64,000 nucleotides of DNA from an uncultured Cohaesibacter sp. (GCF_963662805.1 NZ_OY759868.1:62001-126000); one strand, 5' to 3'; numbered from the stretch's first letter, positions 27,022 to 37,347 are shown. Numbers and translations are program-made. Notes: generated by a model from the sequence alone, not told the origin.

Positions 27022-28161
27022 CTATGCGCGCGGGTCGTAATAAGGTCTCTGGTCCAGTCCCACTTCCGGGCGTCGTCTTGTCAGCGCCAGAAGGAAGCCC
27101 ATTCCCAACGCAACGGAGAGAAGCGAGGACCCACCATAGGAAATAAACGGTAGCGTCATACCCTTGGCAGGCATCAGTTGCAAGTTCACAGCAATATTGA
27201 TCACCGCCTGAAGCCCGAAAAGCAACGCAAGACCGGCAATGGCCAGCCTTTTGAACAGATCCTGTGTTTTCAGGGACTGCGAAAGCGCGCGACTGACGAT
27301 GAACATATAGGTCGCAACAAGCAGCAGACAGACGATGATGCCGAATTCCTCGGCAAGCACCGCAAAAATGAAATCTGTATGAGAGTCAGGCAGGATCCGC
27401 TTGACCATGCCCTCCCCCGGCCCGACCCCGAGCCAGCCACCCCGGATGATCGAATCCATTGCGGTGTCGACCTGAAAGGTGTCACCGGTCGAGGGATCAA
27501 GAAAGCGGTTGATGCGGCCCGTCACGTGCGGCACGAAGAAATAGGCAACGGTCAGCCCGCCGACCCCCAGCCCCATCAAAAGGAAGATCCAGAACAGCGG
27601 CATGCCCGCCATGAAGAAAAGCCCGGCCCAGACAATGCCAATGAGGATCGTCTGCCCGATGTCCGGCTGCGCGACCAGCAGCACGATAATGATCATGAAC
27701 AGCACGATCGAGAAGAGGTTGCCTGGAATCTCCGGCCTCCGATCATTCTCGGCGAACAGCCAGGCGGCCAGCACCACAAAGGCAGGCTTCATGAATTCCG
27801 ACGGCTGGATGGAAAAACCCGCAATGATGATCCAGCGCTGCGCGCCCTTGGCAGAGAACCCCATCACCAGCGTCAGCACCATGCCGACAATCGAGGCGAT
27901 GAGAACATAGAGCGCAACGCGCCTGATGGTCCTTGGCTCAAGGAAGGTCAGGCTGATCATCAGCCCGATTGCAAGGGGAATGAAGAAGAGGTGGCGCTTG
28001 ACGAAGTGGAAGGGTTCAAGCCCCAGACGCTCCGCGACGGCAGGGCTCGCTGCCATCGAAAGAACGAGACCGGCAAACAGCAGCAGCGCGAGCGCCAGCA
28101 ACATGGGCCGGTCGATCGTCCACCACCATTCGGTCAGCATATTCTTTCGTGTGCGCCGCAT
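27022..28161 (-). CDS. ftsW: Peptidoglycan polymerase FtsW (SEDS family)
   Basis: A 379-residue polytopic SEDS glycosyltransferase that polymerises septal lipid II together with FtsI. About ten membrane segments are visible; QPDIGQT, the large loop WLGVGPGEGMVKRILPDSHTDFIF in part, and the terminal MPAKGMTLPFISYGGSSL are family hallmarks. It is 10 bases downstream of murD and 51 bases upstream of murG. Confidence 0.95.
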   Translation of the reverse strand: MRRTRKNMLTEWWWTIDRPMLLALALLLFAGLVLSMAASPAVAERLGLEPFHFVKRHLFFIPLAIGLMISLTFLEPRTIRRVALYVLIASIVGMVLTLVMGFSAKGAQRWIIIAGFSIQPSEFMKPAFVVLAAWLFAENDRRPEIPGNLFSIVLFMIIIVLLVAQPDIGQTILIGIVWAGLFFMAGMPLFWIFLLMGLGVGGLTVAYFFVPHVTGRINRFLDPSTGDTFQVDTAMDSIIRGGWLGVGPGEGMVKRILPDSHTDFIFAVLAEEFGIIVCLLLVATYMFIVSRALSQSLKTQDLFKRLAIAGLALLFGLQAVINIAVNLQLMPAKGMTLPFISYGGSSLLSVALGMGFLLALTRRRPEVGLDQRPYYDPRA

Positions 28162-28171
28162 CTAAACCCTC

Positions 28172-29587
28172 TCACCCTCCATGAGCCGGGTCGACCGGCA
28201 CGCTACCGCTTTCCAGATAGGTCTGAACGGCCTCCCGGAACGCATCACCTCGACGCATGAAATTGGGAAACTGGTCAAAGGAAGCGCACGCAGGGGACAG
28301 CAGGATGACCCGTTCCTTTCCAGCATTGTCCGATTCTTTCGCATCTTCAACAGCACGGGCAAGCGCGACATCCATGTAGCCGCACTGGCTGAGCGTCACG
28401 CCCTTCTTGCCAAGGGTCTCGGCAAAGGCCTCTGCGGCATCTCCGATCAAATAGGCATGCTCGATCCGGTCGAAATAATCGACCAGTGTTTCAATACCGC
28501 CTTCCTTGGCAAGACCACCGGCAATCCAGTAGATCGAGCGGAAGGAATTGAGCGCACGGGACGCTGCGTCGGCATTGGTTGCCTTGGAATCGTTGATGAA
28601 CAGCAGACCATCCTTGGCGCCGACTTCTTCCATCCGGTGTTCAAGACCACCAAAGGATATCAGCCCGCGCGACAGGACCGCAGGGGGTACATCGAGCTGA
28701 CGAACAACCGAGACAGCCGCCGCAGCATTCTGCGCATTGTGCGTGCCACGCAGGGCCCGCGCCTGGTCGAGATTGAACAGGAAGTCCCCTTCCATGCTTT
28801 GCAGCACCCCGTCAGGGGCTGCCATCATCGCCCGCTCGTTGCCAAAACCGGAAATGGTCACCACGGCCCGGCCCTTGAGGCGCAATTGCGAGGCGATGTT
28901 GGCCGTCAGGCGATCATCAAGCCCAACCACTGCCATCTCGGAAGCCCCCACCAGCCGCGCCTTGATCCGCGCGTAGTTGGTCAGATCCCCATGCCGGTCC
29001 AGATGATCGGCGGAAATGTTGAGCAGCAGGCCGATAGACGGATCGATCCCCGGAGCCAGATCGATCTGGTACGAGGACACCTCAATCACATAGATCCGCT
29101 CGGCAGCAAAGGGCTCAAGCGCCAAAATGGGCGTTCCGATGTTGCCGCCCATCTGCACATCCATACCCGCCTCACGCAAGAGGTGAGTAACGAGAGCCGT
29201 GGTCGTCGATTTTCCGTTCGTGCCCGTGATCGCGATGAAGGGGCAATCCTGCCCGTCCTCATGACGTTGGCGGCAGAACAGCTCGATATCGCCGATAATC
29301 TCGACCCCGGCCTCTTTGGCGAGTTCCACGCTCCAGTGCGGCTTCGGATGGGTCAGTGGTACGCCCGGCGCCAAAACCAGCGCCGCCACGCTTGACCAGT
29401 CCGCCTCGCGCAGATCGACGATCTCGACTCCGGCGACGGCAGCGGCCTTTTCTCGGCTGGCTTCATTGTCATCAAAGGCGAGCACCTTCGCCCCACCGGC
29501 GGCGAGCGCCTCGAGCGTCGCAATCCCGCTACCACCAAGCCCGAACACCGCAATCGTCTGGTCCTTGAAGATCGTAATCGGGATCAT
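28172..29587 (-). CDS. murD: UDP-N-acetylmuramoylalanine--D-glutamate ligase MurD
   Basis: A 471-residue Mur ligase adding D-Glu. It carries VFGLGGSGIATLEAL, ATP loop AITGTNGKSTTTALV, YVIEVSSYQIDL, NISADHLDRHG, and FGGLEHRMEEV with INDSKATNADA in the C-terminal half. Position between mraY and ftsW is standard. Confidence 0.96.
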   Translation of the reverse strand: MIPITIFKDQTIAVFGLGGSGIATLEALAAGGAKVLAFDDNEASREKAAAVAGVEIVDLREADWSSVAALVLAPGVPLTHPKPHWSVELAKEAGVEIIGDIELFCRQRHEDGQDCPFIAITGTNGKSTTTALVTHLLREAGMDVQMGGNIGTPILALEPFAAERIYVIEVSSYQIDLAPGIDPSIGLLLNISADHLDRHGDLTNYARIKARLVGASEMAVVGLDDRLTANIASQLRLKGRAVVTISGFGNERAMMAAPDGVLQSMEGDFLFNLDQARALRGTHNAQNAAAAVSVVRQLDVPPAVLSRGLISFGGLEHRMEEVGAKDGLLFINDSKATNADAASRALNSFRSIYWIAGGLAKEGGIETLVDYFDRIEHAYLIGDAAEAFAETLGKKGVTLSQCGYMDVALARAVEDAKESDNAGKERVILLSPACASFDQFPNFMRRGDAFREAVQTYLESGSVPVDPAHGG

Positions 29588-29669
29588 GTCAGTCTCTCAT
29601 TTATCACCCGAAGCGGGTCTTTGATGTTGGGCAGCGAGCCGGAACAGGCCGTAAGTGCCTGAAGATCTT

Positions 29670-30755
29670 TTAGCGAAGCTTGAGGGTTGCGAGACCGATC
29701 AGGGCAAGAATGACGGCGATGATCCAGAAACGGATCACGACCTGTGGCTCGGTCCAGCCCTTGTGCTCGAAATGGTGATGAATCGGCGCCATCCGGAACA
29801 CCCGTCGCCCGGTCAACTTGAAGGAGGCAACCTGAATGATCACTGAAACCGCCTCAAGTACGAAGAGACCGCCGACAATCGCCAGCACCAGTTCGTGTTT
29901 GGTGGCAACAGCAATCGCGCCAAGCATCCCGCCCAGTGCCAGAGAGCCCGTATCGCCCATGAAAATGGCCGCAGGCGGCACGTTGAACCAGAGAAAACCG
30001 AGACCGGCCCCAACCATGGCCCCGCAGAGCACCAAAAGCTCACCGGTGCCCGGCACATAATGGATCTGCAAATAGTCAGCGAAAATCTCGTTCCCCGATA
30101 GATAGGCAATCAGGCCGAAGGTAGCACTGGCAATCATCACCGGCACGATGGCCAGCCCATCAAGACCGTCGGTCAGGTTGACCGCATTCCCCGACCCGAC
30201 AATCACGAACAGACCGAAGGGAACGAAGAACCAGCCAAGATCGAGGAGAATGTCCTTGAAGAAGGGAAAGGTGACCGACGTCGAGAAAGAGGTTTCGCCA
30301 AGCTGGGCAACCGCGAAGCAGGCCATCCCGGCAATGACAGCCTCAACCGCAAGACGGACGCGACCCGAGAAGCCCTGATGGGACGAGCGAGAAACCTTGA
30401 GATAATCGTCATAAAAGCCGATGAGTCCGAAGCCGATTGTTACGAACAGCACGATCCAGACATAGGGGTTGGAAAGGTTCGCCCAGAGAAGCGTTGCCAC
30501 CAGCAAACCGGTGAGGATCATCAAGCCGCCCATGGTCGGCGTGCCCTTCTTGGTCAGAAGGTGGCTCTGCGGGCCATCCTCGCGGATCGGCTGCCCCTTG
30601 CCCTGTCGCACGCGCAAGGCCCGGATGATGGCCGGACCGAACAGGAAGACCACCAGCATCGCCGTTATAATGGCACCAGCGGTTCGGAAGGTGAGATAAC
30701 GAAATACGTTGAATCCAGATATCTGATCTGAAAACTCTACTAGATACATCAACAT
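29670..30755 (-). CDS. mraY: Phospho-N-acetylmuramoyl-pentapeptide transferase MraY
   Basis: A 361-residue polytopic membrane enzyme that makes lipid I by transferring phospho-MurNAc-pentapeptide to undecaprenyl phosphate. Motifs: KKGTPTMGGLMIL, the aspartates of GFYDDYLKVS, GSGNAVNLTDGLDGLA, MGDTGSLALGG and the histidines of MAPIHHHFE. The ATG at 30755 or the one six bases later may be used. It is 52 bases after murF. Confidence 0.96.
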   Translation of the reverse strand: MLMYLVEFSDQISGFNVFRYLTFRTAGAIITAMLVVFLFGPAIIRALRVRQGKGQPIREDGPQSHLLTKKGTPTMGGLMILTGLLVATLLWANLSNPYVWIVLFVTIGFGLIGFYDDYLKVSRSSHQGFSGRVRLAVEAVIAGMACFAVAQLGETSFSTSVTFPFFKDILLDLGWFFVPFGLFVIVGSGNAVNLTDGLDGLAIVPVMIASATFGLIAYLSGNEIFADYLQIHYVPGTGELLVLCGAMVGAGLGFLWFNVPPAAIFMGDTGSLALGGMLGAIAVATKHELVLAIVGGLFVLEAVSVIIQVASFKLTGRRVFRMAPIHHHFEHKGWTEPQVVIRFWIIAVILALIGLATLKLR

Positions 30756-30807
30756 CCGGTTTCATCACCTTTCCAGCCGGCACCAGAATGCCGACTCGCT
30801 TCCCCAA

Positions 30808-32202
30808 TCAATTCCCCAACAATGCAGACACCACGGGTCCCATTCTGGACCCGAGCGACCCCTTGATCATGACGGCATCCCCGGCCCGCAAATCAGCGCG
30901 GACATCGGCCACCAGATCGAGCGAAGCTTTAGCATAGGTGCCTCTCATCGCGATAGGGAGAACTTCCCACAAATGCGCCATCATCGGTCCACAAAGATAG
31001 ACCCGGTCGATGCCGGCTTCTTGAAGCGGTGCGAGCAATCCCATGTGCATTTCGGCGCTCTCGTCACCCAGCTCCAACATGTCCCCCAATACGGCGATTT
31101 TTCGACCATCCCCGTCAAAGAGGCCCAAAACGGCAAGCGCCGCGGCAACAGAGGATGGATTGGCATTGTAGCTCTCGTCAATCAACAGCACCGAGCCGCC
31201 ATCCACTGACAACTGGTGCTGTTCCCCCCGGCCCTTTGTCGCACCGTGCGACCCGAGCACGGCAGAGGCAGCAGCAACGTCAGCTCCAACGAAGTGAACC
31301 GCACCGAGCACCGCCAGCGCATTCTGCGCCAGATGCTCACCGGGTGCCGCAACATGGCAGGAAAGGCTGTCGCCGATAAGCGAGATGGAAAGGTCCGATC
31401 CATCGGCACCAAGGACCAGTTCATCAAGACAGATATCAGCCTCGGGGCCCCGTCCGAACTGCAGCACCGTCTCGATGCCATTGTCACGAGCCACACCGGC
31501 CAGAAACTCGGCGAAGGGATTGTCGGCATTGATCAGCGCCGCTCCGCCCTTGGCCACACCTTCAAAGATTTCCGCCTTTGCGGCGGCAATCTGCTCGATG
31601 CTCTCGAAATTGCCGATATGGGCGGCAACCACGGTGGTGATGAGCGCCAGATCAGGCTGAACCAGCGACACCAGATGACGGATCTCACCAGGATGGTTCA
31701 TGCCGATCTCGAACACGCCGAAGTCGGTATCCTGAGGCATCCGCGCCAGCGTCAGCGGAACACCCCAATGGTTGTTGAAGGAAGAGACGGCTGCATGGAC
31801 CTGGCCGCTCGGGGCCAGTGCGGCACGAAGGGCATCCTTGGTGCTCGTCTTACCCACCGAGCCGGTCACGGCGATGACCTTGCCCTTCACCCGCTTGCGC
31901 GCAGCGACACCGAGCCGTTCAAGTCCTTTGAGCACATCATCGACAAACACCACCCGTTCGGAGAGATCGGCAAAATCCGCCTGTCTCGTGTCATTGAGCA
32001 CGACGACGGCAGCCCCTGCCTCAAGCGCGGACCGGGCAAAATCGTGGCCATCGAAGCGCTCCCCGGCAATGGCAAAGAAGGCATCGCCCTCGTTGACCGT
32101 GCGGCTATCAATGGAAATACCCGTCACATCACGGATGGCTCCCGGTTGCGCGGTCGCAGCGATGGCAGCTGAAAAGTCGGATGCGGTCCAGAGAGCTGTC
32201 AA
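30808..32202 (-). CDS. murF: UDP-MurNAc-tripeptide--D-Ala-D-Ala ligase MurF
   Basis: A 464-residue Mur ligase adding the D-Ala-D-Ala dipeptide made by Ddl. ATP loop AVTGSVGKTSTKDAL, FEIGMNHPGEI, INADNPFAEF and LIDESYNANPSSV are recognisable. The start overlaps the murE stop by four bases (ATGA). Confidence 0.95.
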   Translation of the reverse strand: MTALWTASDFSAAIAATAQPGAIRDVTGISIDSRTVNEGDAFFAIAGERFDGHDFARSALEAGAAVVVLNDTRQADFADLSERVVFVDDVLKGLERLGVAARKRVKGKVIAVTGSVGKTSTKDALRAALAPSGQVHAAVSSFNNHWGVPLTLARMPQDTDFGVFEIGMNHPGEIRHLVSLVQPDLALITTVVAAHIGNFESIEQIAAAKAEIFEGVAKGGAALINADNPFAEFLAGVARDNGIETVLQFGRGPEADICLDELVLGADGSDLSISLIGDSLSCHVAAPGEHLAQNALAVLGAVHFVGADVAAASAVLGSHGATKGRGEQHQLSVDGGSVLLIDESYNANPSSVAAALAVLGLFDGDGRKIAVLGDMLELGDESAEMHMGLLAPLQEAGIDRVYLCGPMMAHLWEVLPIAMRGTYAKASLDLVADVRADLRAGDAVMIKGSLGSRMGPVVSALLGN

Positions 32203-33695
32203 AACGCACCTCCCTTGCCGGTCTGGGCGAGCGCCTTGGCCACGGCATCATGATCGGAAAAAGGCAGAACCTTGTCTCCAATGGTCTGCCCCCGCTCATG
32301 CCCCTTTCCAGCAACCAGCAGAATATCTCCCGGAGCCAGCATCTCAACGCCCAGCGTGATGGCCTCCTGACGTCCGGCGACTTCCAGCCCATTGGTTACG
32401 GTCTCCATCACGGCAGCCCGGATGAGCGCGGGATCTTCGGAGCGCGGATTGTCATCGGTCACAATCGTATAATCGGCAAAATCGTTGCTGGCCTTGCCCA
32501 TCATCGGGCGCTTGCCTTTGTCCCTGTCGCCACCGGCACCAAAGACCGAAATCAGCCGCCCCTTGGCAAAGGGCCGAAGCGCCTTCAAAGCCACTTCAAG
32601 GGAATCCGGTGTGTGGGAATAGTCGATATAGACAGCCGTATCAGGCCCGGCGGTTCCAACCAGCTCCATGCGACCGCAGGCTCCCTTGAGCGTAGAAATC
32701 GCAGCAAGAATGATCTCTGGATCGAGCCCGCCAGTAAAGGCCATCAGACCGGCAACGAGCGCATTCGAGACCTGAAAATCACCCACGAGCGGCACGTGAC
32801 AACTGACGTCGCCCCAAAGACCAGACAGCGTCACATTCTGATCAAATCCTTCGACCTCGATCGAGCGGATGACCAGATCGGCATCTTCGCCATGGCCAAG
32901 GGTGTAGCAGGTCAGCCCCCGCTTTTTGGCAACCTCCAGAAAATACGCTCCATTGGCATCATCGAGATTGACGACAGCCGCCCCACCGTCCCGGACAAGG
33001 CGGCTGAAAAGCTGAGCCTTGGCATCGCGATAGGCTTCAAAAGTGCCGTGATAATCGAGGTGATCGCGGGTCAAGTTGGTGAAGCCGCCGACATCGACCG
33101 TCAGGCAATCAAGGCGCTTCTGCTCAAGGCCATGGCTTGATGCCTCAAGCGCCAGATGGGTAACGCCATCTGCGGCGAGGGTCTGGACACTCTTCATTAG
33201 TCCGACCGGGTCAGGCGTCGTCAGACCGCCATAGCTGCTGCCCTTCGGTCCCTCGATACCAATGGTGCCGATGTTGGCCGCCCCCTTGCCACCATGCGCC
33301 CAGATCTGGCGCAGGAAAGAAGCAATGGAGGTCTTGCCATTGGTGCCGGTGACAGCACCGACCCATTCAAGCGAAACGGGATAGCAGAGGCTAGCGAGCC
33401 TCGCGAGCGCAAGGTGAGGATCCTCCACGCGAAGGACCGGTTTGCCTTGTGGATCGAAACCGTCTGGCAGGGCGGATTGATTGGAGATGATGCAGATGAG
33501 AGCGCCTTCAGCGAAGGCTTGCGGCACGAAGCGGGCACCGTCGACTTTGGAACCGGGAATGCCGACAAAGACAAATCCCTCCTCAACCGCACGACTGTCG
33601 CCGGTCACCCCCGTGACGGACAGCTTTGCAACTTCTTCCGACAGATCGAGATCCATCGGTACTGCGAGCTTGTTCAGCAGCTCTGAAACGTTCAT
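32199..33695 (-). CDS. murE: UDP-MurNAc-dipeptide--meso-DAP ligase MurE
   Basis: A 498-residue Mur ligase. ATP loop GTNGKTSIASF, LEASSHGLEQKRL, NLTRDHLDYHG and DYSHTPDSLE are present. The residues DNPRSEDP mark the meso-diaminopimelate-specific type, as expected for Gram-negative peptidoglycan. It is 48 bases downstream of ftsI. Confidence 0.96.
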   Translation of the reverse strand: MNVSELLNKLAVPMDLDLSEEVAKLSVTGVTGDSRAVEEGFVFVGIPGSKVDGARFVPQAFAEGALICIISNQSALPDGFDPQGKPVLRVEDPHLALARLASLCYPVSLEWVGAVTGTNGKTSIASFLRQIWAHGGKGAANIGTIGIEGPKGSSYGGLTTPDPVGLMKSVQTLAADGVTHLALEASSHGLEQKRLDCLTVDVGGFTNLTRDHLDYHGTFEAYRDAKAQLFSRLVRDGGAAVVNLDDANGAYFLEVAKKRGLTCYTLGHGEDADLVIRSIEVEGFDQNVTLSGLWGDVSCHVPLVGDFQVSNALVAGLMAFTGGLDPEIILAAISTLKGACGRMELVGTAGPDTAVYIDYSHTPDSLEVALKALRPFAKGRLISVFGAGGDRDKGKRPMMGKASNDFADYTIVTDDNPRSEDPALIRAAVMETVTNGLEVAGRQEAITLGVEMLAPGDILLVAGKGHERGQTIGDKVLPFSDHDAVAKALAQTGKGGAF

Positions 33696-33743
33696 CCAAC
33701 AGCACTCCGGCCCTGTGTCTTCACTGAGTCACGTGGCCCAGCA

Positions 33744-35465
33744 TTAAAAGGATGCCGCCACTGTTGGAACAATCGTTTGGCCAAATCGGGGCATAACCCC
33801 CAGGATTGAACCAACCCTGCGAATAACTGCACCGGCAGTGGGAGCAGCGTTGACGCCGGCGGTGGCATAACCATAAGTCTCTTTGAGCCCCTGAGGCTCA
33901 TCCAGCATGACAAGCACCACATATTCCGGTTTGTCAATCGGGAAGGCTGCAAGGAACGAAGTCAGCAGCTTGTTGTGGGCATACTTGCCATCGACGACCT
34001 TTTCCGCCGTACCGGTCTTGCCCCCAACCAGATAGCCATCAACCCGGCTGCGCTTGCCAGAGCCCTTGGTGGCATTGAGGCGCATCAGATAGCGCATGTC
34101 GGCGCTGGCCTGATCGGTCAGAACACGCTCAGTCACTTGCTTGGCCTGCTCTTCGGTCCGCTTCAAGAAGGTCGGTTTGACATAGAAGCCACCATTGACG
34201 ATGGCCGCTGCGGTCGCCGCAAGCTGAATGGGCGAAACCGAAAGACCGTGCCCAAAGGAGATGGTCATGGTCGACAGGTCGGTCCATTTGGACGGATAAG
34301 ATGGCGAACGGGATTCAGGCAATTCGGTCTGAAGGCGATCAAGCAGATGGGCCCGCTTCAAGAATGCCTCATGAGCCTCTTTGCCGAGCTTTAGCGCCAT
34401 CTTCGCTGTGCCGATGTTGGAGGAATAGATGAAAATTTCGGGCACCGAAAGAATGCGTTTCTTGCCGTGAAAGTCACTGATGGTGCTGCCGCGCACACGA
34501 ATCGGCTGCCGCGCATCGAAGCTGTCCTGCAACGACACCATACCGGAATCCAGCGCCATTGCCAAAGTTACCGCCTTGAAGACGGACCCCATTTCATAGA
34601 CCCCGGCGGTGATCCGGTTGAGGTGATCAGGCTTGCTCGCGTCGACCGGATCGTTGGGATCAAAGTCAGGCAAAGAGGACATGCCGAGCACTTCGCCCGT
34701 ATTGGCATTGAGCACGATCCCGGCCGCTGCCAAGGCCTTGTATTTCGTCATGCTCTTGTAGAGCTCATCCCGCAGGGCATGCTGTACCCTGAGATCGATC
34801 GAAAGCTTGACCGGCTCCTGATCCTCGGTGGTCGCGAATCCGGCTTCCCGCAGGGCCGCGAGACCGTTGGTATCGACATATTTCTCCATTCCCGCGATGC
34901 CCACATTGTCGACATTCACCAGTCCGACAATATGCGAGGCCGTGGGACCTGCCGGATAGAAGCGGCGGTTTTCATGCAGGAAGGCGATGCCGGGAATCCC
35001 GGCTTCATGGACGGCCTGCTGCTGCTTGGGAGAAACTTCGCGCTTGATCCAGACGAATTTGCCATCTCCGGTCAGGCGTTTGCGCAGGGTTTCGGAATCT
35101 AGATCCGGGAAGACCCCGGTCAACGCATCAATCGCTTCTTCAACATCAACAATCCGCTGCGGCTCGGCAAAGATCGAGGCGGTGCGAATGTCCGTCGCCA
35201 AAATCTCACCATTGCGATCTACAAGGTCCGGGCGTGCAGAGGAAATCGAAGCCTGCGGACCTGCGCGATGACTGGCTTCTGCGGGTGTTGCATAGCCGAG
35301 CAGCACCAGACGCGCCACCATTACGGAAAAACAGATCCCAAAGGCAAACATCGAGAAGCGAATTCGGCCACTGGTTTCTTCCGAGCGCACCTTGTTGGCC
35401 CCCTCGAAATCAAACCGATGACGCGTCAAATTCGAAGTGTCGTGATTTTGGGTTGCATCCACCAT
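33744..35465 (-). CDS. ftsI: Septal transpeptidase FtsI (PBP3)
   Basis: A 573-residue class B penicillin-binding protein that cross-links septal peptidoglycan. One membrane anchor (about residues 36-58) precedes the dimerisation domain (RPDLVDRNGEILATDI) and the transpeptidase domain with the three catalytic motifs SVFK (294-297), SSN (348-350) and KTG (483-485). Nine bases separate it from ftsL. Confidence 0.95.
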   Translation of the reverse strand: MVDATQNHDTSNLTRHRFDFEGANKVRSEETSGRIRFSMFAFGICFSVMVARLVLLGYATPAEASHRAGPQASISSARPDLVDRNGEILATDIRTASIFAEPQRIVDVEEAIDALTGVFPDLDSETLRKRLTGDGKFVWIKREVSPKQQQAVHEAGIPGIAFLHENRRFYPAGPTASHIVGLVNVDNVGIAGMEKYVDTNGLAALREAGFATTEDQEPVKLSIDLRVQHALRDELYKSMTKYKALAAAGIVLNANTGEVLGMSSLPDFDPNDPVDASKPDHLNRITAGVYEMGSVFKAVTLAMALDSGMVSLQDSFDARQPIRVRGSTISDFHGKKRILSVPEIFIYSSNIGTAKMALKLGKEAHEAFLKRAHLLDRLQTELPESRSPSYPSKWTDLSTMTISFGHGLSVSPIQLAATAAAIVNGGFYVKPTFLKRTEEQAKQVTERVLTDQASADMRYLMRLNATKGSGKRSRVDGYLVGGKTGTAEKVVDGKYAHNKLLTSFLAAFPIDKPEYVVLVMLDEPQGLKETYGYATAGVNAAPTAGAVIRRVGSILGVMPRFGQTIVPTVAASF

Positions 35466-35474
35466 TGCCGCCCC

Positions 35475-35846
35475 CTATTCCGATTTCAGCGATGCAGGCT
35501 GGGCCTGATCAAGCAGAGATTTGAGCTGTTGCTGGTCCTTGTCCGATACGGGCGACCCTTCAACGCGTTCGGGAAGATCAGTCGCTTTGCCGATCTGGAA
35601 GGGCTCGACCTCTTTCAGTCCCAGCTCCCCGGAGAAGCGTTCCGTCAGGGCTTGAACCCGGTCGGGCCGATTGAGGTAGCTCCATTCAGCCTTGAGCAGC
35701 AGCAAGGCTTCTTTTTCTTCCTTGATCTGCTGTTGCAAATTGGCAATTTTCTCTTCTTCCAGCTTGGCCTCATGCTTGACCTGATAGAGCCAGAAGGCCC
35801 CCAGAAGCACGAAGAAGAAGAGAACGGCATTGACTAGTCTGCTCAT
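35475..35846 (-). CDS. ftsL: Cell division protein FtsL
   Basis: A 123-residue bitopic protein: a short N-terminus, one membrane span (VNAVLFFFVLLGAFWLYQV) and a periplasmic coiled coil (KLEEEKIANLQQQIKEEKEA), then a low-complexity tail. FtsL bridges FtsQ/FtsB to FtsWI. Sequence conservation is low in this family, but the position between rsmH (four-base ATGA overlap) and ftsI and the topology make the call safe. Confidence 0.9.
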   Translation of the reverse strand: MSRLVNAVLFFFVLLGAFWLYQVKHEAKLEEEKIANLQQQIKEEKEALLLLKAEWSYLNRPDRVQALTERFSGELGLKEVEPFQIGKATDLPERVEGSPVSDKDQQQLKSLLDQAQPASLKSE

Positions 35847-36877
35847 ACTGGGTCTCCTGAGCGGCTTTCTGCCAGCATTTTGGGCAACCCGAGCCCGCGC
35901 GCATCCAAACTGTGCGACGCGGCCTCCGTGCGCACGCCAGCCCGCATCTTGGCCGATCGTGCGCGCGGATTCCGCGCCAGCTCTCCATCTGAAGGACCCG
36001 TCCCACCCTTGACGATCATTTCAAAGCTGGGGGCCTCAAGGTCCAGTTCCGGCATATAGCGAGAGCCGCCAGAATGGGTCTTGGAGCGCTCCTGAAAGAA
36101 GCGCTTCACAATTCTGTCTTCGAGCGAATGAAAGGTGACAACCACCAGCCGTCCGCCCGGTTTCAAGCTGTTTTCTGCCGCAACGAGCCCGTCAACCAGC
36201 TCATCAAGCTCGCCATTGACGAAAATCCTGAGTGCCTGAAACACCCGCGTTGCCGGATGGATCTTCTGCTGCGGCTTGCGTCCGACGCATTTCTCGATCA
36301 CCCGCGCCAGATCCAGTGTCGTCTCAAAGGTCGCCTGCTTACGGCGCGCAGCGATGGCACCAGCGATACGACGGGCCAGCTTTTCCTCGCCCAGCTCACG
36401 AAAGATCCGGACCAGCTCGGTTTCTTCGTAACTGTTGACGACATCGGCAGCGGTCGGACCACTCTGCGACATGCGCATGTCGAGCGGCCCATCATTCATG
36501 AAGGAGAAGCCACGCTCGGCCTCATCAAGCTGCATGGAGGACACGCCAATATCGAGAACCACCGCATCAAGCGGCGACAGCCCCTCGCCTTCGGCAATCT
36601 CTGCCAGCTCGCCAAAACAGCCTGCGACAAAGCGCAGACGACCGCCGTAAATTTCCTTGAGTTCGGCAGCACGCTCCGCCGCCAGCGGATCGCGATCGAC
36701 CCCGAGCACATTGGCTCCCTTGTCGAGGATGGCAGACGAATAACCGCCAAAGCCGAATGTACCATCAAGCACCCATTGCCCCTCTTGGGGTTCCAGCGCC
36801 TCGATCACTTCATCAAGCAACACCGGAATGTGACGCACACTTTCATCCGCCCCTGTCATCGTGGCTGGATCGGTCAT
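35843..36877 (-). CDS. rsmH: 16S rRNA m4C1402 methyltransferase RsmH (MraW)
   Basis: A 344-residue SAM-dependent enzyme that N4-methylates C1402 of 16S rRNA. It has HIPVLLDEVIEAL, the SAM loop DGTFGFGGYSSAIL, LDIGVSSMQLDEAERGFSF, and LKPGGRLVVVTFHSLEDRIVK in part. It overlaps mraZ and ftsL by four bases each. Confidence 0.96.
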   Translation of the reverse strand: MTDPATMTGADESVRHIPVLLDEVIEALEPQEGQWVLDGTFGFGGYSSAILDKGANVLGVDRDPLAAERAAELKEIYGGRLRFVAGCFGELAEIAEGEGLSPLDAVVLDIGVSSMQLDEAERGFSFMNDGPLDMRMSQSGPTAADVVNSYEETELVRIFRELGEEKLARRIAGAIAARRKQATFETTLDLARVIEKCVGRKPQQKIHPATRVFQALRIFVNGELDELVDGLVAAENSLKPGGRLVVVTFHSLEDRIVKRFFQERSKTHSGGSRYMPELDLEAPSFEMIVKGGTGPSDGELARNPRARSAKMRAGVRTEAASHSLDARGLGLPKMLAESRSGDPV

Positions 36878-37347
36878 GCCTCGCCTCCCGAGGAAGCCCG
36901 GCGGCGCGCACCCGCAGCCTTGCGCAGAACGAGCGCCCGTTTGGTCGCATCAGCCCTGTAGGCTTCGTATTTCTCGGGCTGCCACATCTGGAACTTGAAG
37001 CCATTGCCAATGAAGGCAACGGAATCCGTAATCCCGGCATGCTCCTTGATGGTTTCACTCAGAACCACTCGTCCATCCTTGTCGATCTTGAGGCTTTCAC
37101 TCTCCCCGAGCAGCGCGGTGGCCAAAACCTCGCGCTCATCGGAAAAGACATCGAAGGCCTCCAGATAGGTATCGATTGCACCGCGCAATCCAAGTCCACC
37201 AGCATCAACCGCATCAAGTTCGAGAGACGGGCTGCAGAAGAGAGCCTCCAGTCCCTCACGGGCCAGAATCTGCCGAAACGGCGCAGGAATAGACACCCGC
37301 CCCTTTGAATCCAGCCGATTCACATATTTGGACACGAAATCGTCCAT
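36874..37347 (-). CDS. mraZ: Transcriptional regulator MraZ
   Basis: A 157-residue AbrB-like DNA-binding protein, first gene of the dcw cluster and repressor of its own promoter in other bacteria. Two SpoVT/AbrB-type repeats are visible, with RLDSKGRVSIPAPFR near the N-terminus and KIDKDGRVVLSETIKEH in the second half, the DxxGR motif in each. The ATG at 37347 (MDDFVSKYVNRLD) matches the family; the frame is open to 37476 but that would run into the operator. Confidence 0.93.
   Translation of the reverse strand: MDDFVSKYVNRLDSKGRVSIPAPFRQILAREGLEALFCSPSLELDAVDAGGLGLRGAIDTYLEAFDVFSDEREVLATALLGESESLKIDKDGRVVLSETIKEHAGITDSVAFIGNGFKFQMWQPEKYEAYRADATKRALVLRKAAGARRRASSGGEA

Noticed and set aside
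27178..28260. 360-codon plus-strand frame opposite ftsW
   Set aside because: Its product is rich in Asp/Arg/His, the expected mirror of a hydrophobic membrane protein gene.
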